This document shows, in pieces, positions 35,420-46,350 of a stretch of DNA of 64,000 nt; position 1 is the stretch's first letter, and each line of letters opens with the position of its first letter. The DNA lies in NCBI GenBank assembly GCA_022559985.1, contig JAFJTR010000037.1, forward strand, positions 186,001 to 250,000, read 5' to 3'. The notes beneath the pieces were generated by a model that was given only the letters and a program-made list of their open reading frames with translations, was not told where the DNA came from and did no database searches. The position numbers and the translations under genes are program-made. This stretch comes from Parastagonospora avenae f. sp. tritici 18332-5. Taxonomy: Eukaryota; Ascomycota; Dothideomycetes; Pleosporales; Phaeosphaeriaceae.

Positions 35420-36753
35420 CTAAATCATCGGCGTCCCAGACGCAAATCCGTTAACGACAGCCGTCATCAGCTGGTTTGCAATCGCTGTCTTGGGTGGCAA
35501 TCTCAATCCGCCCTCCTTATACCCCTCCGGCGCGTCCTCTCCCAATCCACTCGTTCCAACCTTAAGTGCCTCTCTGACCTCTTCCGCGGTGAACCATTTC
35601 GCATCCTCCAACTCGGCATCGTGTCCGAGGTTAATCTCCTCACCCTCTGGTATTGCTTGTCCAATCGCTCCAATCATAAGATTCGCAGGGTATGGCCATG
35701 GCTGCGTCGAATGGATGACTACTCGGCCGAGATGAATCCCAGACTCTTCCCACACTTCGCGCCTCACAGCCTCCTCCACGCTCTCGGCAGGTTCGAGGAA
35801 GCCGGCAAGGGTGCTGTACCAGTATGGAGGCCAGCGCTTTTGGCGCCCAAGGAGGATCTTCTTGCCATCGGCGGAGACTACGGCCATGATGACTGTCGGG
35901 TCGGTGCGTGGGAAGCATAGGTTGGATATGCCTGTGCGAGTTGCACATGGCGGCCGCTCACCAGCGCTCGTGACTTCAGGGGCGATATCCTTGGGTGGAC
36001 AGGTGCGTTTGAAACCGGCATTGATGGAGAGGGTCTTGTAGCCGCAAGAGGCGCAAAACGGGTTACGGGAGTTCCAGTCGAGGAGGTGGCGAGCCTCAGC
36101 ATATATGGCAGCTAGAAGAGATCAGCATCCACTCATTACCAGTTGTTGTGGTGTAGTATTAACGTACCTTGCTCGGCAGGTAGACTCATATTCATCCTAC
36201 CAGCATTAAAAGTCAAGCCTTCTCCCTTCAGATTCTCAACTAGTTTCTCTGCTACCTCTTTGACACTTTCCTTTGGCGTAATGTCGACTGCGAACCATGG
36301 CTGGCCTTTGTATCTTCCCTTGTACTCAAACCCTGCTACTCTCTCGTCAAGCCCGAGGAATATTATTTGCGGCAGGTACAGCGACGAATTGTATTGGGCA
36401 ATCGTGTCCTCTTCACTTCGATGGAACGGGTCATCTCCAATAATGTCCTTGACGTCGGCATACTTGCGATGGGCTAGCTTGTCCTTTGCGTGAACGAGGG
36501 GGTCAAGGTTGTTGAAGAGCAGGAAGGTTGTAGACGGGTGCTTGAGCGCTTGCGATAGAAAGGTGTGGTCGGGGCGCAGAAAAGATACGCGGTTGAGGGG
36601 AGAGCCTTTGCGGTGTTAATCTGGTAATAAGCTCATAGGTGTGTGAAGGATACCAGAAAAGTAATTGGCAACCTCCTTCCCAAACTTGCGGCTTAGCATC
36701 GAATCGATTGTAGGATGCGCTGGCTCAGGAAGCTCGGGCTGTGGCAGTGACAT
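35420..36753 (-). CDS. NPY1: NADH pyrophosphatase (Nudix hydrolase, NPY1/NudC type)
   Basis: Three exons (introns 36606-36653 and 36112-36167) sum to 1230 nt, giving 409 residues. It cleaves NADH, and deNADs mRNA in some relatives, to NMNH and AMP. The N-terminal domain is followed by a zinc ribbon (NPFCASCGYKTLSINAGFKR, then a CPP and a further Cys), and then the Nudix box GFLEPAESVEEAVRREVWEE, which fits G-x5-E-x7-REUxEE. The NudC-specific SQPWPFP-like motif appears as STQPWPYPANLMIGA. The last residues, GTPMI, are not a canonical PTS1, unlike the peroxisomal yeast enzyme, so location is uncertain. Its stop lies about 90 bp from the stop of the converging cysteine synthase gene. Confidence 0.94.
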
Positions 36754-37047
36754 TGTCTTTCGAATCAAATTCACGATTCACAGGTACAGCGGAAATGAAG
36801 ATGTTCGGAATTAAGAATAATTCGAAGCAATAAGCATCACAGAAGCCCCGCCGAGGGGTTCAGTGCACTAAGAGGGCACGCGATTATTAACCATGGCGAC
36901 TTGCCAGCGTCATTCCGAAAGACCCTCGGTTCCTTTTCCGGGTCCCACGTCAAGCGCATGCAACCTTATCGATACCGGTAGAGGTTATTTGGACTTCGGC
37001 GAACACCTGGCGCGTCGACATTCGCCATTGGCAGGCAGCTCACCGCC

Positions 37048-37986
37048 ATGAGTAGATTTCAAGTACGTGCATAGTCTCTGCCTGCACATTTATGCTGTGC
37101 CCAAGAGTGTTGGCAGTTTGCAAGACGTCAGCTAACGGCGCAGTTTGGAGACTCGCGCTCTAATTCCGACGACGACGATGAGGACCTCGACACTCTGCCC
37201 TACCCTGCGCCCCTCCGGCGCAATGACTTCCTTGCGCCAGATTTCTTGCCATCGGCCTATCTCTCCACACTGTCGAATCGGCACCAGACACTTGAAGACT
37301 TGCGCTCGGAGCTAAGGTCGCGCTCACAGCTACTAAGCAAAGAGCTGCTGGACCTCGTCAACTCCAACTACCAAGACTTTTTGAACCTGGGAAACAGCTT
37401 GCACGGTGGCGAAGAGAAAGTCGAGGAAGTAACGGTGGGACTACTGGGTTTCAGAAAAGAAGTTGATGGACTGAAGCGGGTTGTTGACGAGAGGGAACAA
37501 GAGGCGGGAACCCTGCTAGGGGAAAGAAGAGACGTGAGAGTCAAAATTGAACTGGGACGGCGGCTCATTGATTATGATGCGAGACTGCGGGAGCTCGAGC
37601 AAGATCTGGACATCAACAGTGGGGCAAATCACGTCAACAACGGAGAAGACAATGTCTCAGACAGCGAGGATGATGAGGATGAAGACGACGAGGACAATAC
37701 AAGCTACGGCGTGTCCATCACGAAGCTGCGGAGGAACGCCATGCAGTACAGACTAATCCAAGAGCTGGAGAAGAGCCTAAACAACCATCCTTTTGTTGCA
37801 GCACAGACGACGCGGGTGGCGAAAGTGCGCAGCACACTGTTACTTGATCTGAGCACTGCAACGCAGCAAGCGAGGAATGCAGGAAAGGCTGGGCCTGGTA
37901 GGGTGATGAGCATCATGAAGATCTATGCAGACATAGAACAGGCTGCAGAAGCGGTAAAAGTCCTCAAATCACTGAAAGCGACATGA
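37048..37986 (+). CDS. COG2: Conserved oligomeric Golgi complex subunit 2 (fungal short form)
   Basis: Two exons (37048-37062, intron 37063-37143, then 37144-37986) sum to 858 nt, giving 285 residues. The tiny first exon encodes only MSRFQ; the second begins FGDSRSNSDDDDEDLDTL. The COG2 N-terminal domain is recognisable: PLRRNDFLAPDFLPSAYLST, RHQTLEDLRSELRSRSQLLS, KELLDLVNSNYQDFLNLGNS and LHGGEEKVEEV, followed by coiled coil, an acidic low-complexity insert and YRLIQELEKSLNNHPFVAAQ. Fungal COG2 is often this short. It tethers intra-Golgi retrograde vesicles. It is divergent from the Nudix gene (294 bp between starts) and its stop is 72 bp from the L1 stop. Confidence 0.92.
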
Positions 37987-38058
37987 CACGGACATGACAT
38001 CAGCATAGCGAAGGCGTTTGATATAGTACATTTATTGTACAGCCATGTGCAGGCGATT

Positions 38059-39045
38059 TCATAACGGGCCAGAGAGCTCCTTTGTCGCTATTGAGTTTGC
38101 GCCTCTAAAGTCGCCATTGAGCGTAAAGCCCGGAGCATTCGTCGAGCTCAGCACCTATTGCATCGTTAGCTATATGGCCGAACGTATCGGGTGTCTTTGG
38201 CTTACCACTTCGTGAATCTCCTTTGTTATCTTGAGGCTTAGCTGTGCAATGTCCTTCTTGACCGCATCCATAAACGCCTTGACATTCCTTTGCATCTCCT
38301 CGGGCGTGAATCCCAGTTGTCCCACGGCCATCCGGACCACACCCATTCTTTCTCTGTACTCGCTTGCACCCACCATGTTCCTCACACTAGCGCCCACATT
38401 GGTGACGACAGTGCCCGTCTTTGCGCTCGGCATCAGGCCCTTGGGACCCAGTTGCCGGCCCAATGCAGCTTTGTTGAGCTTCTGCAGGCTATCGATATGG
38501 CACAAGCATCGGTCGAACTCGATTATGCCCTCCTTGATCTGCGCGAAAACGTCGTCCTCGCCAACAAGCACCGCGCCTTCGGCTCGTGCCTCGGCCGCGG
38601 CTTTGGAGTCTGGGGCCGCGATGACGCAGATGCGTATGTCCGTCTTGACAGGATGCGGCAGCCGCAGGCGGTTTCGAACAGTGGGGCCGTTTTTGAGAGA
38701 GCGTAGACGCACGTGGAGCTCGTACTTGGAGGAAGACGGGTTGCGGCCTACTTCGAAGGCGCGGATGTATCTGCTCAGCGTCAGTCGCTCAGCCTTTGAG
38801 AAACAGCCACGTGTGACGCACTGCATCGCATCTACCAGCGGGAATTGCTCCGTTTTCTTGAGGTCATATTGTATGAAGGTATTCCGGCCTTTCTTGTTCT
38901 TCTTTTTGGGCGCTTTCGTTGTTGCGCATCGTATCGATTGGCATGGTAGAGAAGAGACACGGGCAGCGACCGGTCTTGATGCGCCGACCGAGAACGTTAC
39001 CAATCTGCTCAGAGGAGCAATTAAGGAACGCGGGGCTGCCATCAT
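38059..39045 (-). CDS. MRPL1: Mitochondrial large-subunit ribosomal protein uL1
   Basis: Two exons (39045-38206 and 38154-38059, intron 38155-38205) sum to 936 nt, giving 311 residues. The N-terminus MMAAPRSLIAPLSRLVTFSV has the look of a mitochondrial presequence; a further in-frame ATG at 39129 is possible. A fungal mitochondrial insertion KKKNKKGRNTFIQYDLKKTE precedes the L1 core. Core landmarks are LHVRLRSLKNGPTVRNRLRL, PHPVKTDIRICVIA, GAVLVGEDDVFAQIKEGIIE, FDRCLCHIDSLQKLNKAALG and the RNA-binding signature RQLGPKGLMPSAKTGTV. The short second exon adds VLSSTNAPGFTLNGDFRGAN and ends at the TGA. It binds the L1 stalk of mitochondrial rRNA. Confidence 0.94.
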
Positions 39046-39357
39046 GTTTCTATGGCACCATGGCGTGGCCGCGCCGACATCAATTGGAAAGTTCGTCGGC
39101 GCTCGGAGGAGCCAAGATTTGCTAGCCACTCACGTGCCACTTTGGGGCTGCACCTACAACATTTATAGGTACAAATCCTTTGCTCATGAAAAGTCACTCG
39201 CCGCCTTTTCGTTACCAGCTTTCAACAAACCCCATAATTTTTCTTTCCGGTAGGCGGTAGGCGTGCACAACGTCGCGTCGAGGAAACCAAGACTACATAG
39301 ACCAGCAGTGTCCACCAAAACACGGCGCAGACAATCATTGCAAATGCTGTGGGAGCC

Positions 39358-40335
39358 ATGGCAACACAAATGGCAATGTCTCGTGGAGCTTTCGTTTGCC
39401 CAAAGGCTGTCAGAAGCGGAATCACACTCTCTTGCTCATCTCGACAAATGAGCAGCGCCAGCCCCATATCTGCCCCACGCAATATCCAAGCCATCAACTG
39501 GGACAATTTCGACCGCGGTGCCTGGCCAGACGATACCGGAGACATGCCTACCTACGAGGCTCTAATGCCAGCAAAGAGGCGGAAAGAGGCCCTATTGCAC
39601 AAAGCGCAACAGGAGAACCCAGGTCATAGACTTGGCACTTTTTGGGTGACCTATCATCGTGTCAGACTCGATGCGCATCGCGACGATGAGAAGCTACATA
39701 CAATCGCAGCAGAAGCTGACGCGCTAGCCTGTGTTCTGAGTACCGCCCCATTAGCCATTCGCCAAAGATTTTCGAAATACATATCCACGTCCAAAGACTT
39801 CCACGGTGTTATCCTGGCCAGATCGAAAAGATTGCGCGTATGCCGTACGTCGCTGGGACTATTCGAACGTTTGCCTCTTTACGCCGAATCTTATGCCAGA
39901 GCTCAGCGTGACTCAAGCCACGTCAGGAATTCCGCGAAGGGAATTGCACAAGAAGCTGAACCTTCTTTCAAATATTCTGATCATCATGACGCGCACCCCG
40001 AGCTATGGGCTATCGAGCCCTTATCGTCTTCCATTAAACTCGTCATTACTGACATTAAAAGACAACTCCCTTGGCGTAGCTGGTTGAAGAAACACATTGG
40101 ACACATGACCTCAGAAAAGAAGTTGGACGAGTTGAACAGCCACGCAAGATCTGTTATGCAAGTCTTCGGGGATCTCTTGGAATTACAACGCGAGCTCAAG
40201 ATCCTGCAATATTACAGCATGCAGCAATGCCCTGGACGCATGCTGGGTCGACGGGTCGATATGGGGAAGAACCTGTGGAATGATTTGATAGCCGAAATTA
40301 AACGAAGACAATCTTCAAGGCCTGATCCCAACTAA
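39358..40335 (+). CDS. Protein of unknown function, first member of a tandem paralogue pair
   Basis: A single exon; 325 residues from the ATG at 39358, or 295 from a second in-frame ATG at 39448. The first ~30 residues are short, Ser/Cys-containing and could be a targeting peptide if the upstream start is used. No known domain recognised. It is basic and helical, with WDNFDRGAWPDD near the start, TFWVTYHRVRLDAHRDDEKL, IRQRFSKYISTSKDF, LWAIEPLSSSIKLV and a C-terminal block with LGRRVDMGKNLWNDLI. It aligns along its length with the next gene, including 42 residues without a gap between the FW and RFSK landmarks of each. Its start is 313 bp from the divergent L1 start. An intact reading frame and the paralogue argue that it is real. 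Confidence 0.72.
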   Translation: MATQMAMSRGAFVCPKAVRSGITLSCSSRQMSSASPISAPRNIQAINWDNFDRGAWPDDTGDMPTYEALMPAKRRKEALLHKAQQENPGHRLGTFWVTYHRVRLDAHRDDEKLHTIAAEADALACVLSTAPLAIRQRFSKYISTSKDFHGVILARSKRLRVCRTSLGLFERLPLYAESYARAQRDSSHVRNSAKGIAQEAEPSFKYSDHHDAHPELWAIEPLSSSIKLVITDIKRQLPWRSWLKKHIGHMTSEKKLDELNSHARSVMQVFGDLLELQRELKILQYYSMQQCPGRMLGRRVDMGKNLWNDLIAEIKRRQSSRPDPN

Positions 40336-40845
40336 GTCTGCAGCATTTTGGGCACTCGGCCTCAAAGCACCGTGTGCAAGAGCCATAGAACTGAATCGAA
40401 CCTTTCAAAGACATGCGAACAAGACACCTTCAAGACACTGCTCCTATTTATAAACGGTCAGACAGATGGAACACCATCGAATACATACCCAGGAAGTTTT
40501 TGATAGCATTGAGTTGGCCAATACGTAGAAGTGGTTGCTTCGCTAGAGTCATAATCCTCAGCTTGTAGTGAACAACGAAACCCAATTTAACAAATCTTCT
40601 TCAACCGCAGTAGCCGTCAACAGAAATCTTCTATATGACCCTACTATGCCCATACGTTTGGCGATTTAAACGTCGCCTCGCGCGAGGCGTGCTGTCACTG
40701 CCCAGGTGTCCGTGCACAACTAGTCCTGAATCGAGGTTCGGTCTGATCTTCCAGAGGCGTGATTTTTGTATCGGTCACTTTCATCAACACTAGGTATCGA
40801 GAACGACAAAATCATTCCAGCTCGACGCCATATCGTACTGCTACG
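40336..40845. other. Intergenic between the tandem paralogues
   Basis: About 510 bp, AT-rich in its first half. The second half is open in frame with the downstream gene but lacks an ATG. No duplication of the flanking promoter is obvious by eye. Confidence 0.4.
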
Positions 40846-41895
40846 ATGCGTGCCACGAAATTGTCACGCGGCAAACGTTTTAAGAAATTACTATCACGAG
40901 TACCCAGCAAACAACAAACACACTCCGATGGCTCGCGCATCGCCGTGCGTCCACCATTGCCATACTTCACAAATCGTCACGGCTTGTTCACGTGGTCGCA
41001 TTGGGACGGAAAACTGTGGAAAAACGCTGAGCTCTTGTACTACCACAGATCCCAACTTGTCTTTAAGGCCAAGCGCACGGAAACATCATTGCGTCTCACC
41101 CAAATTGAGTCGAGGAGCCAGCCTGCAGTGGTGAACCGGTTTTGGATTGAACACTATCGCGCGGCTCATGCCGCGAATCTGAGTATCAACCCTTTCAATC
41201 TGCTTCACGTGGGGTCGCAGGCCGCAGAATACTTATTGCGTACCTCCCCACCAAACATCTATAAGCGCTTTTCTAAATCATTACACGCGCTCAATCTAAA
41301 CAGCTTTGAGCTCTTTGCACTCATCAGAGACCTGGATAGGATACGAAGTGTTGCGGTGCTCCGAAGACAAAACCCTATCTACTTCAAGGCAGCCGTGGAA
41401 AGATATCAACGCATTGCAACTGGACACAAGGTTGCAACTGAAGACCGATTTCATGACAAGAGTGCCCGAGCGCTTCACAAACTCGCCTTTGGGCAAGGCT
41501 GGAAATCCTCATGGCCTAGTGTTCGAAAAGTACATCAGGGTCAGAAATCAAGCGATTGGCACAAGCAGCTCGTGTCTGTTTGTAATGCCTGCCCGCCACG
41601 TTGGACGATAGAGCCCATGCAAATCGTAATGACTTTAACACTGCGTCAGCTGAGCGAGTCATATCGCGACGTATACAATATCTTAAACGTCGGCCGTCCT
41701 CGAAAGTTGCCTATTTCAGCATTCCACAAGCTGCAGATGTTGATCGATAACATTCGATATTGCTCCATGGAACTGTATGAGCTTCTGGATGAGATGGCAG
41801 CCCTACGCTATCACCGATTGGGATTGTTCTCAGATAGTTTTTCGTTGGCCGAAGTGCAGCTTGGAGAGCAGCTCTGGCGGCGCTCAGGCATATAA
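40846..41895 (+). CDS. Protein of unknown function, second member of the tandem paralogue pair
   Basis: A single exon of 349 residues from the ATG at 40846. The N-terminus is very basic (MRATKLSRGKRFKKLLSRVP). No known domain recognised. Landmarks shared with the upstream gene: FTWSHWDGKLW (compare INWDNFDRGAW), RFWIEHYRAAHAANLSINPF, IYKRFSKSLHALNLNSF, WTIEPMQIVMTLTLRQL, and a C-terminal helix block YELLDEMAALRYHRLGLF ending LGEQLWRRSGI. Relative to its partner it has an insertion of about 30 residues before the W-x-IEP landmark. Identity is low but collinear, so the duplication is old. Function unknown. No signal peptide or membrane segment is seen, and the high basic content might suggest nucleic-acid or organelle association, which is only a guess. 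Confidence 0.72.
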   Translation: MRATKLSRGKRFKKLLSRVPSKQQTHSDGSRIAVRPPLPYFTNRHGLFTWSHWDGKLWKNAELLYYHRSQLVFKAKRTETSLRLTQIESRSQPAVVNRFWIEHYRAAHAANLSINPFNLLHVGSQAAEYLLRTSPPNIYKRFSKSLHALNLNSFELFALIRDLDRIRSVAVLRRQNPIYFKAAVERYQRIATGHKVATEDRFHDKSARALHKLAFGQGWKSSWPSVRKVHQGQKSSDWHKQLVSVCNACPPRWTIEPMQIVMTLTLRQLSESYRDVYNILNVGRPRKLPISAFHKLQMLIDNIRYCSMELYELLDEMAALRYHRLGLFSDSFSLAEVQLGEQLWRRSGI

Positions 41896-42394
41896 GTCGC
41901 AGATGAAGCCAATGGAGACCAGAGAGAGGATATCAATACACTCGAGCCAAAGTCGTGACTAGGCCTTCGGATAGCCAATTTCTGGACATATCAGAAGGAG
42001 AGCCGCGACTGAGTTATGTACGTGGAGTCGATGACATGGATATGCATTGTTATGACTTGATAGAAGAAGCTCCGCAATAATATAATACAATAATTGGTTA
42101 TGACAAAGCCTCTTCGCCTTAACACCCAAATTGCCCCTTCCCATCATGAATCTGTTTGTTGGGTCATTGCAGAGCAACTAAATCATCACGATAAAGCCCT
42201 CTCATTTCATGTTCGCGGGACCACTGATTGGTAAAGCACATACAATGAATTTTCAGTCTATTTTACATTGAATGATATGAAAAGGGGTTTCGATCTTGCA
42301 GGAAGCAAGTGTATGAGCAGGATTCCCTCTAATCTCAGGGTCAACATCGACTATCACGACTGACACTGACTTTCTATCGTCAACCTTTTCGGAT
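41896..42394. other. Convergent intergenic region
   Basis: About 500 AT-rich bp between the second paralogue's stop and the PHO89 stop, consistent with 3' UTRs. No gene seen. Confidence 0.45.
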
Positions 42395-44301
42395 TTACAC
42401 ACCACCACCCCAGCGAGGAGCGTTAAGAACAATACCCATCAAGCATCCAGAAATAATACCGGCGGAAGGTAAGGTGATGAACCAGCCAAAGTAGATCCAA
42501 GCAACCATGCGCCAGTTAATCGTCCTCCAGGTGCCGTTGCAGAGACCTACACCAACTGTAGCTCCGGTAATGCATTGCGTAGTCGAGACGGGTAGTGCGA
42601 GTTTGGTGGCCATGATGATTGTAATCGCAGCACCGAGCTCCATGGAGAAACCACGCGCGGGCGAGTGCAAAGTGATCTTGTTGCCAAGCGCGCGCATAAT
42701 GTTGTATCCATATGTCCAGAGACCGACAACAATACCAGCACCACCAAAAGCGAGGATCCACAGAGGAACAGGTACCTTCGTACTGATCTTCGCTGTGGAC
42801 CAGATGAAGTAAATGGTAGTGTAGGGGCCAATAGCGTTTGACACATCGTTAGCACCGTGGGCAAACGAAGTTGTCGAGGCAGTGAGGACCTGGAGGAAAG
42901 AGTAGGTGTATTCGGCACGGTTGTCGTAATGCTCGCCAGTGGCGTGAACCTTTTCAATGTCACCTGAGAGAAAGTCGCGGTGCTTTTGCTGGTCGACGAC
43001 ATCCTGCTCAACACCATGGAGAGCGGCGTACTTGGCCCAGTACCAGGCGACAGCTGGGGTGTACCAAGGGCCTGGGGGAGGGCACTTCTTGGGCTTGGAG
43101 AGCTGACGATCGGTTTTGGCAACGTGTGCTGGGGAGACTGATGGAAGCGGAGTGATGTCGGAGTCGCTGCCGTCACCCTTGACATTGACGGAACTACTGG
43201 CAGCGCCTTTCTCGACGTCGTCGGGAACGGCGCGTGCTTCAGCGGCGCGTTTAGCCTCAAGCTCTTCAGCGGTCAAGTGGCCCGCGTAGAAATCGCGAAT
43301 ACCGGGAACACCCTCGGGCCTGGGAGTTGGCTGTGGGCGACGTAGCAGAAGAGGACCCTTGATAACTTCCCAGCTCTTAAGTTCCCAGTCTTCCACGATG
43401 ATTTTGCGGTGGAGAAATGGAATGAAGAATGTAGCAACAATGATGGCGACACCAGCTCCGACACCGAAGGCGACACCGACAGACTGCTCGTCGGTGAGCT
43501 TGATTTTGGCCGAGCCACCTTTCCAGACAATAAGGAGGGCCAGCAAGAATGAAGTGAGGAAGACTGTTGTCATTTGTCAGCATAAGTGTAAGGTTCGAAG
43601 GCCAGAGGAGAACGGACAGTACAGCGGAACCATGATAAAGGCCTTCTTCACTGGGTTGTTGCGACGCATAACACCATGCTTGGTGATCAAGAAAATGATG
43701 GCACCGAAACCAGCCGAAATACCAGGAGCAATACCCCAGGCAGCAAAGACCTGAGAAACACCCTTGAAGGACCAGTTGACGCCCTCTGTACCGGCCGAAG
43801 CAATACCAACACCGATCACGCCACCCATGATGGAGTGCGTGGTCGATACAGGCATAGTGAAGCGAGTGGCGATTGTGAGGTAGGTAGCGGAACCGACGAT
43901 GGCACAGGTCATGGCGAGCATGAGCACCGAGGGATCAGACTCGTAGAGCGAAGTTGAGATAACCTTGGTTCGGATGGTGTCTGTAACGCGAGACCCGACA
44001 AGCATGGCACCCGCGAATTCCATTACAGAGGCGATGCACATGGCTTGCTTGAGGGTGAGTGAGCGGGAAGCGACCGAGGTCGCGAAGGAGTTGGCAACAT
44101 CGTTGGCACCTGAATAGAGTCAGAGAATGTTGGACATACAGACCACAGTAAGCTGGGTAGAAGCGTGATTGTAAAGTCACGAGCAGCCGACTATGATGAA
44201 GTGATGGAGAGGGACAGCAGCTTACCGATGTTCCAGGCGTCAAGGAAAGCAAAGAGCGTGGCTATAGCAAAGATGTAATCGAACTGCGGGAGTGCTGCCA
44301 T
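42395..44301 (-). CDS. PHO89: Sodium/phosphate symporter (PiT family)
   Basis: Three exons (introns 44110-44225 and 43564-43617, the latter with a GTCCGT donor) sum to 1737 nt, giving 578 residues. High-affinity phosphate uptake coupled to Na+ at the plasma membrane. Both inverted PiT signature copies are present: GANDVANSFATSVASRSLTL near residue 26 (spanning the first splice junction) and GANDVSNAIGPYTTIYFIWS in the second half. TTHSIMGGVIGVG and TTQCITGATVGVG mark the paired motifs. Transmembrane segments flank a central cytoplasmic loop of roughly 180 residues, rich in Pro, Lys and Ser. The start MAALPQFDYIFAIATLFAFL runs straight into the first helix. In fungi this gene is usually induced by phosphate starvation through Pho4/NUC-1. 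Confidence 0.96.
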
Positions 44302-45510
44302 CTTGATGGATCGTGTCTTGACAACGCCCCGATAGACTTTCTACGTTGCCCGAGTGCTGGTTGACCTCTATCTGACGAGAGCTGATCGGACGCACCCTAT
44401 ATACCAAATACTTTTGCTACACACCATCTTCCCGTCTTGGGAGATAATACCTCTCGACCGCCACGTTATGTCCTGGACATCCAATCACCAGTCCTGCTGC
44501 TCTCATGTGTGCTCTGATGCTCCTAACCAGGCCTACGGAAAGCCCGAGCAAATGTACATGCTCCACCTGAGAAACGACTCGTCCCCTTGGCCGCTTGGAA
44601 GTAGTGGCAAACACCAGATCCAAACAGTCGTTGGTGTGGTAGAAATCGGTGGTGACTCGAGTGGGTTCCTCCGCCGCGTCTGACGGAGGATTTGCTTGGC
44701 GATTCCGCCCTAGGCGTGCTCGGCAGAGCTTCCTTGCAACTTATGATAGTGGCTTTCGGGAACCAATGACAATTGCGCATCTGAACACGCAGCGTTCGTG
44801 ATGGTCCTGAGTGGTGTCGCATTTCCTCAATTCCAGAGCGGGAAGTCCAACTCCAAGGACGACAAGAAGCTGCGCCAGACATCACAGTGCCGTGTTCCGG
44901 CTTTGCTCTTCCATTCAATAATCTCTGTATCGAAGCTGCGCCACAGTGTTTGCCCTCTATGGTGATGTTCTGCTTACAGTTTTGCAGGATTTTTGTGTAA
45001 GCAATACCTGCTAAAATTGATAGGCTGGCTCATGTCGACACCCACCTGCTTGGACGGGGATCTAATTGTCTCAACATCCAGAGAGGGAAGATTGAACACC
45101 GTCTCTCGCATGCACCGGCTTTTTATTGACATCGTGTTTCGAGACCACAGATATCAGCAATCAGAGCCAGGAGTCGGGGAGCGATATGTCACATGGAATG
45201 TTATCTACGCAATCATTGCTGATGACTTCTAATGGTCCGCGGCTGCTCTGACTGTTGCCGGTGGGGTTAGCAGTGTGCATAGCACGATGACTTGCGCTTC
45301 CACGACCTCTCGGGTGCTTGGCCAGCGCCTGTGTGCCTGTAAATGCCTAAGACACTGAATGCCCAAGAACTACCAGATGTGTGCACTTAGTGTCCCAGAA
45401 TAGTCCTGATTCGAGTCGACAACGGAGATGATGCGACCGGAGTGCGCGAACACGACGTCCAACAAAGCGAAGCTAAAGCAGGAACAGTCAGTGAGGATCA
45501 AAAGAGATCC

Positions 45511-45516
45511 CACGTG
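45511..45516. promoter_or_regulatory. CACGTG E-box upstream of PHO89
   Basis: A palindromic CACGTG, the core bound by Pho4/NUC-1 phosphate-starvation regulators, lies about 1.2 kb upstream of the PHO89 start. A CACGTT variant occurs nearer, at about 44462. Such short words also occur by chance, so this is only suggestive. Confidence 0.2.
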
Positions 45517-46083
45517 TTGGTCGAGAAGATCCACATGGTCAAGAATGAGTCGTTTTCGCATCCGCCAATTTCCAAGCAGACCTGTCCTTTCAGGCGTTCT
45601 TGGTAGATACATTATGCTGCCAAGCTACGAGACTGTGCAGGAGAAGGAGTTAGCTCCCGATCGCATACTGGAATGAATGGGTTCTTTAGTGTGCCTTGGA
45701 CCACTCCGTCCATGGGTATGGGTCGGTATCTGGGGTTCAGCGCGTGTGTCGTTGGTCGTGGCATGTATTCAGCCAGAATGACGAGATGATCCATGAGGTG
45801 CTTTATTTGCCAGGCCTGCCAGGATACAGACAGTCCGTGATGATTCACGTCAAGACTACACCTTCTCGACTCTGATGAATTTGGAGGCTGAGCGTAGCAA
45901 ACAAGCCATTGCCATTTCCAGGTGCCGGATCTCGGCTACGAGGTTTCGAGAACACTGCATGATACATGATAGCGCGTAAATTGGAGACGAGTGGATTTGA
46001 GGTCGGGTGGAATGAATGGGTGCTGATGATAAAGATGAGTGCGATCGGATGACAGACCAGGCCCAATCGTGCCATAGAAGCAC

Positions 46084-46089
46084 ACGCGT
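46084..46089. promoter_or_regulatory. MluI cell-cycle box (MCB) upstream of MCM5, distal
   Basis: The palindrome ACGCGT, the MBF recognition core that drives G1/S transcription of replication genes in yeasts, lies 262 bp upstream of the MCM5 start. A second copy at 46270 strengthens the reading. Confidence 0.45.
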
Positions 46090-46269
46090 GAGCGCTCGCA
46101 TGGGTTCTGCCGTTTTCGACTGCGAATCTTGGAAGCCTGTCTGGTGTCGAAGATGCCTGCATATCGATGCTGGAGGCACAGACAGTGAAGAACGCGGGGC
46201 TGGGCTAAACCCAACTTGGATTTAATGATGGCACGGGCCATGTCGCGGTCGGTCGCGACTTCTGATTCT

Positions 46270-46275
46270 ACGCGT
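46270..46275. promoter_or_regulatory. MluI cell-cycle box (MCB) upstream of MCM5, proximal
   Basis: A second ACGCGT, 76 bp before the MCM5 ATG. Two copies within 270 bp of a replication gene fit MBF control by analogy with yeast. Confidence 0.5.
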
Positions 46276-46350
46276 CGCTGCTCCCCTAATTGTCCGCAGC
46301 CCACTTCGCAGATCGACCCCTCACAAACAAACACAACATCACGATCCACG

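Larger units (their letters stand above)
44302..46350. other. Divergent promoter region of PHO89 and MCM5
   Basis: About 2 kb between two divergent starts. Many short ORFs overlap without motifs. Candidate regulatory words are listed separately: a CACGTG at 45511 on the PHO89 side and two ACGCGT boxes at 46084 and 46270 near MCM5. No RNA gene or repeat seen. Confidence 0.5.

Noticed and set aside
38231..39253. 340-codon plus-strand ORF
   Set aside because: It lies antisense to the L1 ribosomal protein gene, whose motifs are clear; the ORF is a shadow with no motif of its own.
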